Made by a program: the position numbers and the translations under genes
Notes under the pieces: model-generated
Database searches by the model: none
Told to the model about the DNA's origin: nothing
What the model saw: only the letters and a program-made list of their open reading frames with translations
Assembly: GCA_030765645.1 (NCBI GenBank)
Contig: JAVCCE010000023.1
Span: 1-64,000, forward strand
Reading direction: 5' to 3'
Length of the DNA stretch: 64,000 bases
From: Candidatus Hinthialibacter antarcticus
GTDB taxonomy: Bacteria; Hinthialibacterota; Hinthialibacteria; Hinthialibacterales; Hinthialibacteraceae
Shown: positions 34,364-42,989 of the stretch, in pieces
Numbering within the stretch: position 1 is the first letter of the stretch
Layout: each line of letters begins with the position of its first letter

Positions 34364-35574
34364 TTCTTCTTCGCCCAGGTTTCGAGTTCGTCGAAGACCA
34401 CGTCTTTCATTAGAATCTTGATGCAAGACGCAATCGGAATCGCCAGCAGTAGTCCGTAAAATCCTGCGACCGCCGCGCCTACCATCATCACAATAATGAC
34501 CTCGATGGCGTTGAGGTTTGAATCCTGGCTTTGGATGTAAGGCGTCAGAATCCACGCCTCTAAAAACTGCCCGCCCTGAAAGACCAGCGTCGGCCAAATC
34601 ACCACCGCCAGCCATGAAAACTCAATGGTCGGGTCGCCGATCACTTCGAGATACTTAAACAGCATCGCCAGCGGCCAGATCAATCCCGACGCGAAGGGGA
34701 CAATATTAAGAAAGCCCGCGATCATGCCCAGCAGCAACCAATAGGGTACGCCGACAAACCACCAGCCAATGGAAAGCATCGCGCCTAATATCACGGCGAT
34801 GATGAGCCGTCCGCGAATGAAACTGCTGACCGATTTGTCCATCTTTTTGACGGTGCTGACCATGCGCTCGCGCTGGCTGGCGGGGATATAAATCTCGACG
34901 CCGCGCATCATCGGATAAAAATGCCATGCAAAATAAAAGAAATAAATCGGGATCAAGATCGCCGCAAGCAGCAGGTAGGTCGTAGTCCCGACGATGTCGC
35001 CGACGAAGCCGAGCGTGCCCTTGAGTGCGCCGGCGGTGCCTTTGAAGAGGGTTGATACGGTGGCGCTGATGGCGCCAAGATATGACCCTGCGTTTTCTTG
35101 CGCTCGTTCGGGCAGGCCTTGAAGGTGCTCGCGAATTTTTTCTTCCAGTTGATATTCTTCAATAAAATAACTGATGGATTGCAAAATATCTTTGAGGATG
35201 GTATCGCCTTGCTCGTTTTTCAGTGAATTGATATAGCCTTTGATGTTGAAGATCAAATCTTTGGCTTGTTGAAATAATACGGGGACGAGTATCGCGATTG
35301 AAATAATCAACACCAATATCAACACCGTAAACAATATGCTGATGATAAAAGGCCGCGACAAGCGAAAGCGTTGTTCGGCGTAATCAATAATCGGGTTGAA
35401 TAGATACGCCATGCCCAGCGCGAGCAGCACCGGCATGAATACGCTTTGCAGATAATAGCCGAACCAGATCACCGCGACGAACAGCGTCATCCAGATCAAA
35501 TCGCGCACCGGGCGCAACTGCCAAATGTGCCGGTCCGCCCAGACTGGCTTGGGGTTGTTTTCAGGCTGGTTCAT
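34360..35574 (-). CDS. AI-2E (PerM/YdbO)-family transporter
   Basis: A 404-residue inner-membrane protein starting at ATG 35574. It has eight predicted helices arranged as in the family: VAVIWFGYYLQSVFMPVLLAL, FIISILFTVLILVLI, a long amphipathic periplasmic/cytoplasmic region (SYFIEEYQLEEKIREHL), then GFVGDIVGTTTYLLLAAILI, the SSFIRGRLIIAVILG motif and the final GAAVAGFYGLLLAIPIA. Members export small molecules, ions or signals, and the substrate here is unknown. It stands alone and is convergent with folB. Confidence 0.9.
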   Translation of the reverse strand: MNQPENNPKPVWADRHIWQLRPVRDLIWMTLFVAVIWFGYYLQSVFMPVLLALGMAYLFNPIIDYAEQRFRLSRPFIISILFTVLILVLIISIAILVPVLFQQAKDLIFNIKGYINSLKNEQGDTILKDILQSISYFIEEYQLEEKIREHLQGLPERAQENAGSYLGAISATVSTLFKGTAGALKGTLGFVGDIVGTTTYLLLAAILIPIYFFYFAWHFYPMMRGVEIYIPASQRERMVSTVKKMDKSVSSFIRGRLIIAVILGAMLSIGWWFVGVPYWLLLGMIAGFLNIVPFASGLIWPLAMLFKYLEVIGDPTIEFSWLAVVIWPTLVFQGGQFLEAWILTPYIQSQDSNLNAIEVIIVMMVGAAVAGFYGLLLAIPIASCIKILMKDVVFDELETWAKKN

Positions 35575-35816
35575 GGCCGCTTCCTCAATGGCGATTTTTG
35601 TTGGCTTGTCTTTGCAATGATGAAACTCTAGTCAATCGAAATCATTGAAACTTGTCAAGCAATTCTCGTGTTTAATTTATGTACGAAGCGCGTGAAATAT
35701 TATTTCAATCAATTCCGGGCGGCTTGAGATTTGATTCAATCGTGAGAAACGCTCGCCTGCGCTGGCGATGATTGCTAAGATGACAAAAACATAAATGCGC
35801 TGAGGAACCCCCTACT

Positions 35817-36578
35817 ATGAAAGAACTATATGACTTCGCCTTGCAACTTGCCGACCAGGCGGGCAAAAATACGCTGAACTATTTCCGCCAATCGTTTGAA
35901 ATCGAAACCAAGGCCGACTCGTCGCCTGTTACGATTGCGGATAAATCGACCGAAGAACTGATGCGCGTGGAAATTGAGAAGCGTTTTCCTGATGACGGCA
36001 TCGTTGGCGAAGAGTTCGGCGTCAAAGAGGGCAAGACCGGGCGCCGCTGGATTCTTGACCCCATCGACGGCACCAAATCGTTTGTGCGCGGCTTCCCCGC
36101 TTACGGCAACCTGATCGGCGTGGTCGAAGGCGAGCAATCCATCGTCGGCGTGGTGAATATCCCGGCGATGGGTGAAATGGTATCGGCGTTTCAGGGCGGC
36201 GGCTGTTTTTATAACGGCGAACGTTGTCAGGTTTCGAAGGTCGCCGCCGCCGACAAAGCCACGGCGTTGAGTTCAGATTTTCGCGACTGCGCCGAGCGCT
36301 GGGGCGACAAGGCGCTGCTACGCTTGTTTGCTGAGACTAAGTTGCAACGCTCCTGGGGCGATTGTTACGGCTATTTGATGGTCGCGACCGGACGCGCCGA
36401 AATTATGGTTGACGCGTACCTGCATATCTGGGACGTCGCCGCGCTGGCCCCGGTGATACAAGAAGCGGGCGGGACTTGCACGGGCGTGGATGGCGCCTTC
36501 GACGTGAACGTCGATCACTTGGTCGCAACCAACGGCGCCTTCCACGAACAGGCGCTCCAAATTTTCCGGGGTGAATGA
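35817..36578 (+). CDS. hisN: Inositol monophosphatase family, HisN-like histidinol-phosphatase
   Basis: A 253-residue cytosolic phosphatase starting at ATG 35817. The metal-binding motifs are intact: GIVGEEFGVKEG (Glu), ILDPIDGTKSFVRGFPAYGN (Asp-x-x-Asp) and the final HIWDVAALAPVIQEAGG (Asp). The motif IDGTKSFVRG with a following short loop is typical of the HisN subgroup, which dephosphorylates histidinol phosphate, rather than inositol monophosphatase proper (DGTxNFxHG). No other his genes are nearby, so the assignment stays at subgroup level. A 52-codon frame overlaps its stop. Confidence 0.85.
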   Translation: MKELYDFALQLADQAGKNTLNYFRQSFEIETKADSSPVTIADKSTEELMRVEIEKRFPDDGIVGEEFGVKEGKTGRRWILDPIDGTKSFVRGFPAYGNLIGVVEGEQSIVGVVNIPAMGEMVSAFQGGGCFYNGERCQVSKVAAADKATALSSDFRDCAERWGDKALLRLFAETKLQRSWGDCYGYLMVATGRAEIMVDAYLHIWDVAALAPVIQEAGGTCTGVDGAFDVNVDHLVATNGAFHEQALQIFRGE

Positions 36579-36733
36579 TTCCGTTCGGTTATAATCTGAC
36601 CAAGGAAGATTACGATCGTTTCGAGCGCTATGCGTACGTCACCCGGACAAATTTAGGGGAGAAAACCAGCGAAATTTTGGTCAACGAGTCGTTAAAATTC
36701 GTCGCCCAATGCCCCAGACCTGAACTCGAATAG
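36575..36733 (+). CDS. Small 52-residue protein coupled to hisN-like gene
   Basis: ATG 36575 overlaps the hisN stop as ATGA, the usual arrangement for translational coupling, and the frame runs to TAG 36731-36733. It begins MIPFGYNLTKEDYDRFERYA and ends CPRPELE. The composition is that of a folded small protein, with no hydrophobic segment. I do not recognise it. It could also be a decayed N-terminus of a longer gene, since the AT-rich NYN gene starts just beyond on the opposite strand. Confidence 0.45.
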   Translation: MIPFGYNLTKEDYDRFERYAYVTRTNLGEKTSEILVNESLKFVAQCPRPELE

Positions 36734-36756
36734 AAAAAGAGAATGTAATTGGATTA

Positions 36757-37429
36757 TTACTTTGATTTGTGATTAAAAATCGGTTTCGGACAATAACTCA
36801 TAAGTCCATCAATGTGTTCCTTTAAGTCAGGTGAGATATGGTTCCACATCGGGTCGAGGATGAAATCAATTCCTTCTCTTCTAGCAAGTTTTGCAGCGGG
36901 GACGAAATCACTATCTCCTGCGACAAGAACAATTTTGCTAACTTGCTGCTTAAATGAAACAGAAGCAATATCGACCCCTAGTTTCATATCAATTTGTTTT
37001 TGCTTTATGTCCAAAGCAAAATCACCATCAACAAGATTCTCAAATTTGACCTTACCATTGATCAATTGCCGCATAACCTCTTTTTTGGGATACCATGTTG
37101 GCTGAGTGTCGTTTACTTTCCCAAGACGAAGCGCAACTTTTCTTTTTTGTTTTAATTGTTCGTATAATTCTAAACGGAATTGAGCAACAGGTGATTTTGA
37201 TAAATCATACGTTTTTTTAGAAATTGGAAGTTGCACTTTTTTCTTCGAAGGAGGGCAATCATAAAAGAAAATACGATAAAGATGCTCTTTATCCTTTTTA
37301 GCATGGGTTACAGCATGAGCAAAGACTGCTTTCGCTACAACAATAGGGGTCTCTCGAATCGTATTTTGTGTAAACATGTGGGAAGCGTTTTAAGAAAAAA
37401 CCACCGTCAATGAAAATCGCTGTTTTCAT
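36757..37429 (-). pseudogene. NYN-domain (PIN-like) nuclease gene with a frameshift
   Basis: Two overlapping frames together make one NYN protein of about 223 residues. Frame 1 starts at ATG 37429 behind GGAGGGGGGAT and gives MKTAIFIDGGFFLKRF, the classical first strand of NYN/LabA-type proteins with its catalytic Asp. Frame 2 continues from about 37378 (HMFTQNTIRETPIV) through YRIFFYDCPPSKKK to DMKLGVDIASVSF and IVLVAGDSDFVPAAKLA, which carry the remaining metal-binding Asp residues. A change of one base near the CCC at 37380-37383 joins them. It may be a true inactivating mutation, a programmed shift or a sequencing error. The gene is strongly AT-rich compared with its neighbours. Confidence 0.75.
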
Positions 37430-37450
37430 ATCCCCCCTCCAAATGAAAAA

Positions 37451-37504
37451 CTCCTTGGGATCGGCGCTCCTGTAATAATTCTAGGAACGCGTACTGCCAA
37501 GGAG
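37451..37504. repeat. Imperfect palindrome upstream of the NYN gene
   Basis: CTCCTTGG at 37451-37458 and CCAAGGAG at 37497-37504 pair perfectly. Inside, GGCGCTCCT and AGGAACGCG-type halves can extend the stem. It begins 22 bases upstream of the NYN start codon, between that gene and hsp20. It may be an operator, a leader hairpin or a transposon remnant. Confidence 0.5.
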
Positions 37505-37567
37505 CTAATTGTTTATAAAAAAACAACACTACCTATTTAACAAAAGATGGCAATGATGTCAAGCTAT

Positions 37568-38008
37568 TTATTCGACAAATGCAACCGGGATGCGCTGTAA
37601 GGGGGCGGATTCGTTTTTGGGCACCGTCAGGGTCAAGACCCCGTTACTCAAAGCGCATTCAGCCAGATCAACCGCCGCCAATGCCGGCAGCAAGACCCGT
37701 CTCGAAAACGAAACAGAATCGTCCTCCCATGACATGGTCTGAGTAGAAAATTCGTCAACGCTAAAGCGCCGCTTGCCACGGACTGCCACCGCGTCTTCAT
37801 AGACATCTATATCGAGGTCGTCTTGATGGACGCCGGGCATTTCAAACTGGAGAACAAATTTGCGGTCATCCTCAAACAAATCGACCGAAGGGCTCCAAGC
37901 CGTCTGTTGGGAGGTAAAATCAGCCATCTGTCCCCAAATTTTTAGCGGCTGCAGATGAGAATTTCGATGGCCGCGCGAGCGGGACGTAATCGAATTCAGC
38001 GGAGTCAT
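37568..38008 (-). CDS. hsp20: Hsp20/alpha-crystallin small heat shock protein
   Basis: A 146-residue chaperone starting at ATG 38008 with AAGGACA before it. After a variable N-terminal 35 residues the alpha-crystallin domain runs from PSVDLFEDDRKFVLQFEMPG to the end, including GKRRFSVDE, SFSRRVLLPALAAVD and the hallmark ALSNGVLTLTVPK. The C-terminal IxI-type motif is RIPVAFVE. It forms oligomers that hold unfolding proteins in the cytosol. The upstream 130 bases contain an AT-rich palindrome that may be its control site. Confidence 0.95.
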   Translation of the reverse strand: MTPLNSITSRSRGHRNSHLQPLKIWGQMADFTSQQTAWSPSVDLFEDDRKFVLQFEMPGVHQDDLDIDVYEDAVAVRGKRRFSVDEFSTQTMSWEDDSVSFSRRVLLPALAAVDLAECALSNGVLTLTVPKNESAPLQRIPVAFVE

Positions 38009-38474
38009 TGTCCTTTTTCTCCTTGTATTTCTGTTCCGTGCTGAAAATCCGCTGTTGCATAGAATGAACTACCCCATAACAGTAGCAAAAAACAATCCAA
38101 ATAACAATAAAAATATAGAAATCCTAAACATCCCTGCAAATACGTAGTTTACGTATTATAGTATGTATAATTTAAAATCAAAAATCAATCGGTTTTTTGC
38201 AGATTTAGAAACAAATGTGTCTCTTTTTGTGTAACTCTGGCCCAGTTTCTCAAAAACGGGATACCGAAACCTGGTCAATTTGACAGAGCGAGGCCCGCTG
38301 GGGCTTTATCAAATACCCGTGACTTCTATCCGCGCCGGATTGCTTGACTTCCAATGTTGACAGGCTATGCTTTTTCTTTCCAACACTGTTGAATAAAGAT
38401 TCAACTTTCGTTTTGAATCGAGATGCATTTTTAAATGCAAAACGAAAATTATCCGAGAAGATTAAGAAGAGACA
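38009..38474. other. Intergenic region between hsp20 and rpmH with an AATACGTA palindrome
   Basis: About 465 bases that hold no gene. The clearest signal is the perfect palindrome AATACGTA-GTT-TACGTATT at 38139-38157, followed by TATAGTATGTATAAT, in position to control divergent transcription of hsp20 and rpmH. In many bacteria dnaA and oriC lie upstream of rpmH. Here there is no dnaA and no cluster of DnaA boxes. An 81-codon antisense frame at 38250-38495 is rejected. Confidence 0.5.
38139..38157. promoter_or_regulatory. Palindromic operator candidate
   Basis: Eight-base arms AATACGTA and TACGTATT with a GTT spacer form a perfect dyad in an AT-rich region 131 bases upstream of the hsp20 start. 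The symmetry suggests a dimeric repressor or activator site. The binding protein is not known. Confidence 0.4.
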
Positions 38475-38621
38475 ATGGTAAAACGTACCTATCAACCCAG
38501 CAAAATCAAACGCAAACGTTCACACGGTTTCCGTGCGCGAATGAAAACACGCGGCGGCCGCGACGTAATTAGACGTCGTCGCCAAAAAGGACGCCACCGT
38601 CTGACAGTGTCTGATAAATAA
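38475..38621 (+). CDS. rpmH: 50S ribosomal protein L34
   Basis: A 48-residue, highly basic protein, [19 protein letters not shown] at the start, [19 protein letters not shown] in the middle and HRLTVSDK at the end. This is the full L34 sequence. ATG 38475 follows AAGAAGAGACA. It opens the widely conserved block rpmH-rnpA-yidD-yidC-jag, with 52 bases to rnpA. It is too short for most automatic frame lists. Confidence 0.97.
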   Translation: MVKRTYQPSKIKRKRSHGFRARMKTRGGRDVIRRRRQKGRHRLTVSDK

Positions 38622-38673
38622 GCGCTGACGGGTTCTCATTACACTAAACCAAACAGGATCCGTCTGGAACTCG

Positions 38674-39039
38674 TTGAACGAGCGATTTCAAACTAAAGAA
38701 CGGCTGCGAAAAAACAGCGAAATCCGCGAGGTTTTAAAACAACCGGGTACGCGGGGCCGCTTTATGACGGTTCATTTCAAGAACGGCCTGAGCGGCTGTT
38801 CGCGATTCGCTGTTGTAGCCGGACGCGTTGTGGGAAACGCAGTAACGCGAAACCGGGCGAAACGACGCTTGCGCGAATTATTCAGGCGCAACAAAAACGA
38901 TTTCGCCCAGGCGGTTGACTTGGTGGTTCGGGTAAAACCGGCAATTCGTAACGCCGGATTTGAAGAGATTGAGCACGATTTTTTACGCATCTTAGACCAA
39001 CGCAACGTGCGAAACCGCCCATCGCCCCCTCAGCCGTAA
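38674..39039 (+). CDS. rnpA: Ribonuclease P protein component
   Basis: A 121-residue basic protein that binds RNase P RNA for tRNA 5' processing. The start is TTG 38674 (MNERFQTKERLRKNSEIREV), and no ATG fits better. The RNR signature appears as VVGNAVTRNRAKRRLRELFR, preceded by RFAVVAGR. The C-terminal 12 residues are Pro- and Arg-rich. yidD follows ten bases later. Confidence 0.95.
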   Translation: MNERFQTKERLRKNSEIREVLKQPGTRGRFMTVHFKNGLSGCSRFAVVAGRVVGNAVTRNRAKRRLRELFRRNKNDFAQAVDLVVRVKPAIRNAGFEEIEHDFLRILDQRNVRNRPSPPQP

Positions 39040-39048
39040 CAAAGGCAA

Positions 39049-39336
39049 ATGGCGCATTTTTTGGGGAAAACCTTTCACGACGCCGCACAATGGCCCCGGT
39101 GGTTCGCCGCCGCAATCATTCGGGCCTATAAGGGTTTCGTTTCTCCGTGGCTTGGGCCGCGGTGCCGGTTTACCCCGACTTGTTCTGAGTATGCAATTGA
39201 AGTCATCCAGTCGTTCGGCGTGTTGTATGGCGGATGGTTGACTCTTAAGCGCCTCGTTAAATGCCAGCCTTTGCATCCAGGGGGAGTTGATCTCCCCCCG
39301 CGCCCGAACGCCCCACAAGTGCGCCCGACAAAATAA
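39049..39336 (+). CDS. yidD: Membrane protein insertion efficiency factor
   Basis: A 95-residue protein of the YidD (UPF0161) family: [18 protein letters not shown], the triple-Cys motif [14 protein letters not shown] and [17 protein letters not shown]. It helps YidC-dependent membrane insertion, peripherally at the inner membrane. It starts at ATG 39049, ten bases after rnpA, and is 57 bases before yidC, the usual order. Confidence 0.95.
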   Translation: MAHFLGKTFHDAAQWPRWFAAAIIRAYKGFVSPWLGPRCRFTPTCSEYAIEVIQSFGVLYGGWLTLKRLVKCQPLHPGGVDLPPRPNAPQVRPTK

Positions 39337-39393
39337 TGTTGCGGACTGACCTCAAACTCAGCCGCCCAAGTCACAACTGGATGCGACGCATCA

Positions 39394-41367
39394 ATGGATA
39401 ACGAAAAACGCCTCTTTCTAGCCTTCGCGCTTTCCATGTTGGTCATATTGGCCTTTAGTTGGAACAACGCAAAGAACGCGCCTCCGCGCAAACCACAAAC
39501 GGAAACGCAACAGAACGCTGCCGCTCCCGGCCCGATTTCGTCTGCGTCGCCGACTGCGACCCAATCTCCAGCGCCAAACGCCCCCGTAAACCGTACGCAA
39601 GACCGTACGCAGTCATCTCAGGTCGCGAATGGGTGGGGTTGGTTAGAAACCTCCTCTGATTCGGTTGATAGCGGCGAAGTCGTGGTCGAGTCGGAACGCT
39701 ACCAAATTCGCTTCTCTAAACAAGGCGCTTCCCCTGTCTCATGGAAACTGCTGAGTTACCCCCAATTATTCTCCAAAAAGCGATACCTCAAACTCGAACA
39801 GCAATATGGTTCACCCGTCGATAAAGAAATCGCCCAGTTAGAAATACAACTTTTAGAGCAAACCAAACAGACAGAAGACGAACAACAGCCCGTCAACGCC
39901 ATCAACCCACTATTTGACGCAGGCCGCGCAGGCATGGTGGTGCGTTGGGGGCAAGACCGCTTTGATCGCGACGTTACATATACCTGCGACGCTGAATCGG
40001 TCACCGTATCCGGCGAGACCGAAATCGTCTTTCGCTCCGTTCACCAGGATATCGTTCTTGAAAAACGCTACCAGTTTTATCCCGACAGTTACAAAGTTGA
40101 TCTAGAGATTCGCCTCATCAATCAATCAGACCAGCCGCTTGCGTTCCAACAGCAGGCTTTTTATGACATCAATTGGCAGGGCGGGTTTGGCTTTACGTCC
40201 CTGCGAACCGACGCCGCGAACAACGCGCACGTCCAAATGGGCGGGTCGGTCACAACAACGCTTCATCCCGCGTTACAGAAAACATTTGGGGTGTCAGGCG
40301 TCAGCGCGCCAGTATTTTTAGGTAGCCAGTTGGCTGGTTATCGCAACCCGACATCGTTGATTCCAAATGATGACGGCGAGCAAGTCGGTTGGGTGGGCGT
40401 GAGCCAAAAGTATTTTCTAGCGGCGATTATTAACCACACGCCGACCGAAGCCGCCATCCAAGGCTTAATCAGCCCGACCGATGACGAATTGCGCTTCAAT
40501 AAACCGATGATGGGCGTACGTATGCGGATGGCCCCGTCGCTCCCAGCCGGCGCCTCGCACATCGACCGCTTCACGCTCTATGTCGGCCCCAAAGACGTCA
40601 AAGATATGGCGATGGCCGACGCCACCCTCGAAGACGCGCGACAGCTGTTTTTGTTTAGCAGTCTGACAGGCCCCATCGCATCATGGATGTTGTGGCTGTT
40701 GCAGTCCTTCTATTCTCTGGTACCCAACTACGGCGTTTGTATCATTTTGTTGACGCTGCTGATTAAGTTATTGATGTTCCCGGTCATGCAAAAGCAAATG
40801 CACTCCATGCGTAAAATGCAGGCGCTGCAGCCGCACATCAACCAACTCAAAGAGCAACACAAAGACGATGCACAGAAGATGCAGAAGGAACAGATGGAAC
40901 TGTTCCGCAAGCACAAGGTGAACCCGTTGGGCGGGTGTTTGCCGATTTTTATTACCATTCCGATTTTTGTCGCGCTCTATTCGACCTTTAGTTTATCGGT
41001 CGAGTTGCGCGGTGCGCCGTTTTTTGGGTGGATCACCGACTTGTCTCAACCTGACGCCGCGTTTTACATTCCATTGGCGTCATACATCATTGACATCAAC
41101 ATCTTGCCGATTGCCTATACGCTGCTGATGTTTATCAGCATGAGTATGCAGAAAATGGAAGGCCCAAACGCCGCCGCCATGAAGATCATGCCGTTCGTCT
41201 TCGTCTTTATCTTCTGGCAAATCGCTTCCGGCGTCATTCTCTATTTTGTTATCAGCATGCTCATTGACGTGATTCAACGAATTATCATCGAAAAGACGAA
41301 CAAAGAGGACCTGCTCGCGCCGCCTCCAACAGAAAAGAAGCGATCTGCGGCGCGCAAAAAAGCCTGA
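39394..41367 (+). CDS. yidC: Membrane protein insertase YidC
   Basis: A 657-residue protein of the Gram-negative type. It has an N-terminal membrane anchor (RLFLAFALSMLVILAFSW), a Gln/Pro/Thr-rich linker, a large periplasmic beta-supersandwich domain (about residues 85-410), then the conserved five-helix insertase core: YGVCIILLTLLIKLLMFPVM with its essential positively charged groove region, the coiled QKQMHSMRKMQALQPHI loop, NPLGGCLPIFITIPIFVALY and FWQIASGVILYFVISM. A basic tail (KKRSAARKKA) should contact the ribosome. It is co-encoded with yidD and jag. Confidence 0.97.
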   Translation: MDNEKRLFLAFALSMLVILAFSWNNAKNAPPRKPQTETQQNAAAPGPISSASPTATQSPAPNAPVNRTQDRTQSSQVANGWGWLETSSDSVDSGEVVVESERYQIRFSKQGASPVSWKLLSYPQLFSKKRYLKLEQQYGSPVDKEIAQLEIQLLEQTKQTEDEQQPVNAINPLFDAGRAGMVVRWGQDRFDRDVTYTCDAESVTVSGETEIVFRSVHQDIVLEKRYQFYPDSYKVDLEIRLINQSDQPLAFQQQAFYDINWQGGFGFTSLRTDAANNAHVQMGGSVTTTLHPALQKTFGVSGVSAPVFLGSQLAGYRNPTSLIPNDDGEQVGWVGVSQKYFLAAIINHTPTEAAIQGLISPTDDELRFNKPMMGVRMRMAPSLPAGASHIDRFTLYVGPKDVKDMAMADATLEDARQLFLFSSLTGPIASWMLWLLQSFYSLVPNYGVCIILLTLLIKLLMFPVMQKQMHSMRKMQALQPHINQLKEQHKDDAQKMQKEQMELFRKHKVNPLGGCLPIFITIPIFVALYSTFSLSVELRGAPFFGWITDLSQPDAAFYIPLASYIIDINILPIAYTLLMFISMSMQKMEGPNAAAMKIMPFVFVFIFWQIASGVILYFVISMLIDVIQRIIIEKTNKEDLLAPPPTEKKRSAARKKA

Positions 41368-41422
41368 CAGCGGCTCCTCACACAATGGGTTTCTTCCCGA
41401 ACCCGGGAGGTGGAAAGATAGA

Positions 41423-42361
41423 ATGAAAGAAATTACGTGCAAAGGATCAAGTATAGACCTCGCAACTGACGAAGCGCTGAAACAACTGGGCGCCTCACGC
41501 GACGAAGTCGCCGTCGAACCAATCTCGGCTGGCTCATCAGGTTTCTTAGGATTATTTGGCGGCAAGCCTGCGGTTGTTCGCGTCTCACTGCGGCCCGATG
41601 AGAAGATTCAAGCGCTCGTCTTCATGCGCAACATTCTGCGCATGATGAGCGTTGAATCGGAAATGGACGTCCAAAAAGTAGACGGCGAAGTCCTCATCAC
41701 ATTGGGCGAGAGCGCATCGTCGCTGATTGGCTCACGCGGCCAAACGCTCGACTCGCTGCAGTATCTTGTCTCGCGCTTTCTCAGCGGCGACAAAGACCGC
41801 GATGATTTCAGCAAAGTCGTCATCGACATCGACAACTACCGCGACAAACGCGAAGACGACCTCAAAGACATGGCGCTGCGCATGGCGGAGCAAGTAGCAA
41901 GCACCAAACGCGATATGCGCACCGATCCGCTTACGGCTCCTGAGCGGCGCATCGTTCACATGACATTGAAAGAAAACCCCGACGTGACCACGTTCAGCAT
42001 CGGCGACGGCTCACGCAAACGCATCGTCATCGCCACCACCGACAAAGACGCGCAACGCGCCCGACGTAACGACAGTCGCAGCGGAAGCGGAGAACGTCGC
42101 AGCAGCGGAGGCCGTTCCGGCGGACGCTCCAGCGGTGGTCGCTCAAGCAGCAATCGCTCCGGCGGACGCCCAAGCAATAACGGTGGAAACAGCGGCGGCG
42201 AAGGCGAACGCAAAGGCGGCAACAGCGGAAATTCGCGCGGCTCGCGCGGCGGCAGCGGACGCCGTCGCGGCGGCAGTGGACGCGGACGCCGTCCCCAAGG
42301 CAGCGGCGGAAGCGAAGGCGGCGGCGCCCCGCAAGGCAATAGCGGCGGCGGTGACAGCTAA
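41423..42361 (+). CDS. jag: Jag/KhpB RNA-binding protein with long RGG-like tail
   Basis: A 312-residue protein starting at ATG 41423 behind GGGAGGTGG. Domains in order: the Jag N-terminal domain (EITCKGSSIDLATDEALKQL, FLGLFGGKPAVVRV), a KH domain (LITLGESASSLIGSRGQTLD) and an R3H domain (LTAPERRIVHMTLKENPDV, with the R-x-x-x-H signature). From about residue 205 on comes a tail of roughly 105 residues made almost only of Gly, Ser, Arg and Asn, probably disordered and RNA-binding. Partners of Jag include KhpA. A strong terminator follows. Confidence 0.93.
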   Translation: MKEITCKGSSIDLATDEALKQLGASRDEVAVEPISAGSSGFLGLFGGKPAVVRVSLRPDEKIQALVFMRNILRMMSVESEMDVQKVDGEVLITLGESASSLIGSRGQTLDSLQYLVSRFLSGDKDRDDFSKVVIDIDNYRDKREDDLKDMALRMAEQVASTKRDMRTDPLTAPERRIVHMTLKENPDVTTFSIGDGSRKRIVIATTDKDAQRARRNDSRSGSGERRSSGGRSGGRSSGGRSSSNRSGGRPSNNGGNSGGEGERKGGNSGNSRGSRGGSGRRRGGSGRGRRPQGSGGSEGGGAPQGNSGGGDS

Positions 42362-42391
42362 ACGCAACGCAGAGTCCAACTCAGCATATCA

Positions 42392-42422
42392 AACCGCCCG
42401 GAACGTTCCGGGTGGTTTTTTT
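42392..42422 (+). terminator. Strong intrinsic terminator after jag
   Basis: ACCGCCCGGAAC and GTTCCGGGTGGT form a 12-bp stem with a tight loop, preceded by A residues and followed by seven T residues. It ends the rpmH-jag operon 31 bases after the jag stop. The A-run on the other side means it could also serve the minus-strand DUF6933 gene. Confidence 0.92.
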
Positions 42423-42463
42423 GTATCAGAATTCGATACAAAATTTAAATATCCATTTATTCT

Positions 42464-42983
42464 CTAGGGTTGATTCAGCATTTTACGCATTCGATCAATT
42501 GAAAAATCATATTTGATGTAACTCATCGGCATCCGGTTGATTTTTTGTGAGATTGATACAATTAACCATGGTTCTGTACGCCTTAAATCAAAGTAGTAAT
42601 CTTCGAAAAAATACCGATAATCATTCATGGACCCTGTAACATGCCGATTATTTGTTTTCTTTATTGCGACGAACTTTTCCGTATCGGCTTCCATATCTGA
42701 ATACGCTTTAATATCCAATCCATCCGCCTCAAAGTGCATTTCCAAATTCGTCCAAAACGTATCCCCGATGTTGACAATATCCTTTTTAAGAACGCCAAAA
42801 ACAAAAACTGCGTAAAGAGTTGTTGTGTGAGTAAATAAAAGGCATTTTTTTCGATCAAGAAAAAAAAAGATTCACATGCCATTCATATCGGGAATCGATT
42901 TCGATTTCTGATAATGGCATGTGAAACCGCTTGAATTCATCAAGCAATTTCTTTGTACAACGCAAAGAAATAGGTGGATTCAT
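42464..42983 (-). pseudogene. DUF6933-family gene split by a homopolymer frameshift
   Basis: From ATG 42983 one frame reads MNPPISLRCTKKLLDEFKRF up to SRYEWHVNL, then enters a run of nine A's (42860-42868; nine T's on the coding strand). The next frame continues DRKKCLLFTHTTTLYAVF, GVLKKDIVNIGDTFWTNLEM and TNNRHVTGSMNDYRYFFED to MLNQP and a stop. Removing one T makes a single reading frame of 172 residues that matches the DUF6933 pattern (RCTKKLL at the start, LxDRKKCLLFTH, GSMND). The gene is therefore either a recent pseudogene, phase-variable, or misread. It is AT-rich, and a family A mobile element ends seven bases upstream of its start codon. Confidence 0.75.
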
Positions 42984-42989
42984 TTTTTT

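Noticed and set aside
38250-38495. 81-codon minus-strand frame overlapping rpmH
   Set aside because: Antisense to the start of rpmH, no ribosome site and no family resemblance.
42143-42379. Ala-rich minus-strand frame opposite the jag tail
   Set aside because: Mirror of the Gly/Ser/Arg codons; no natural start context.
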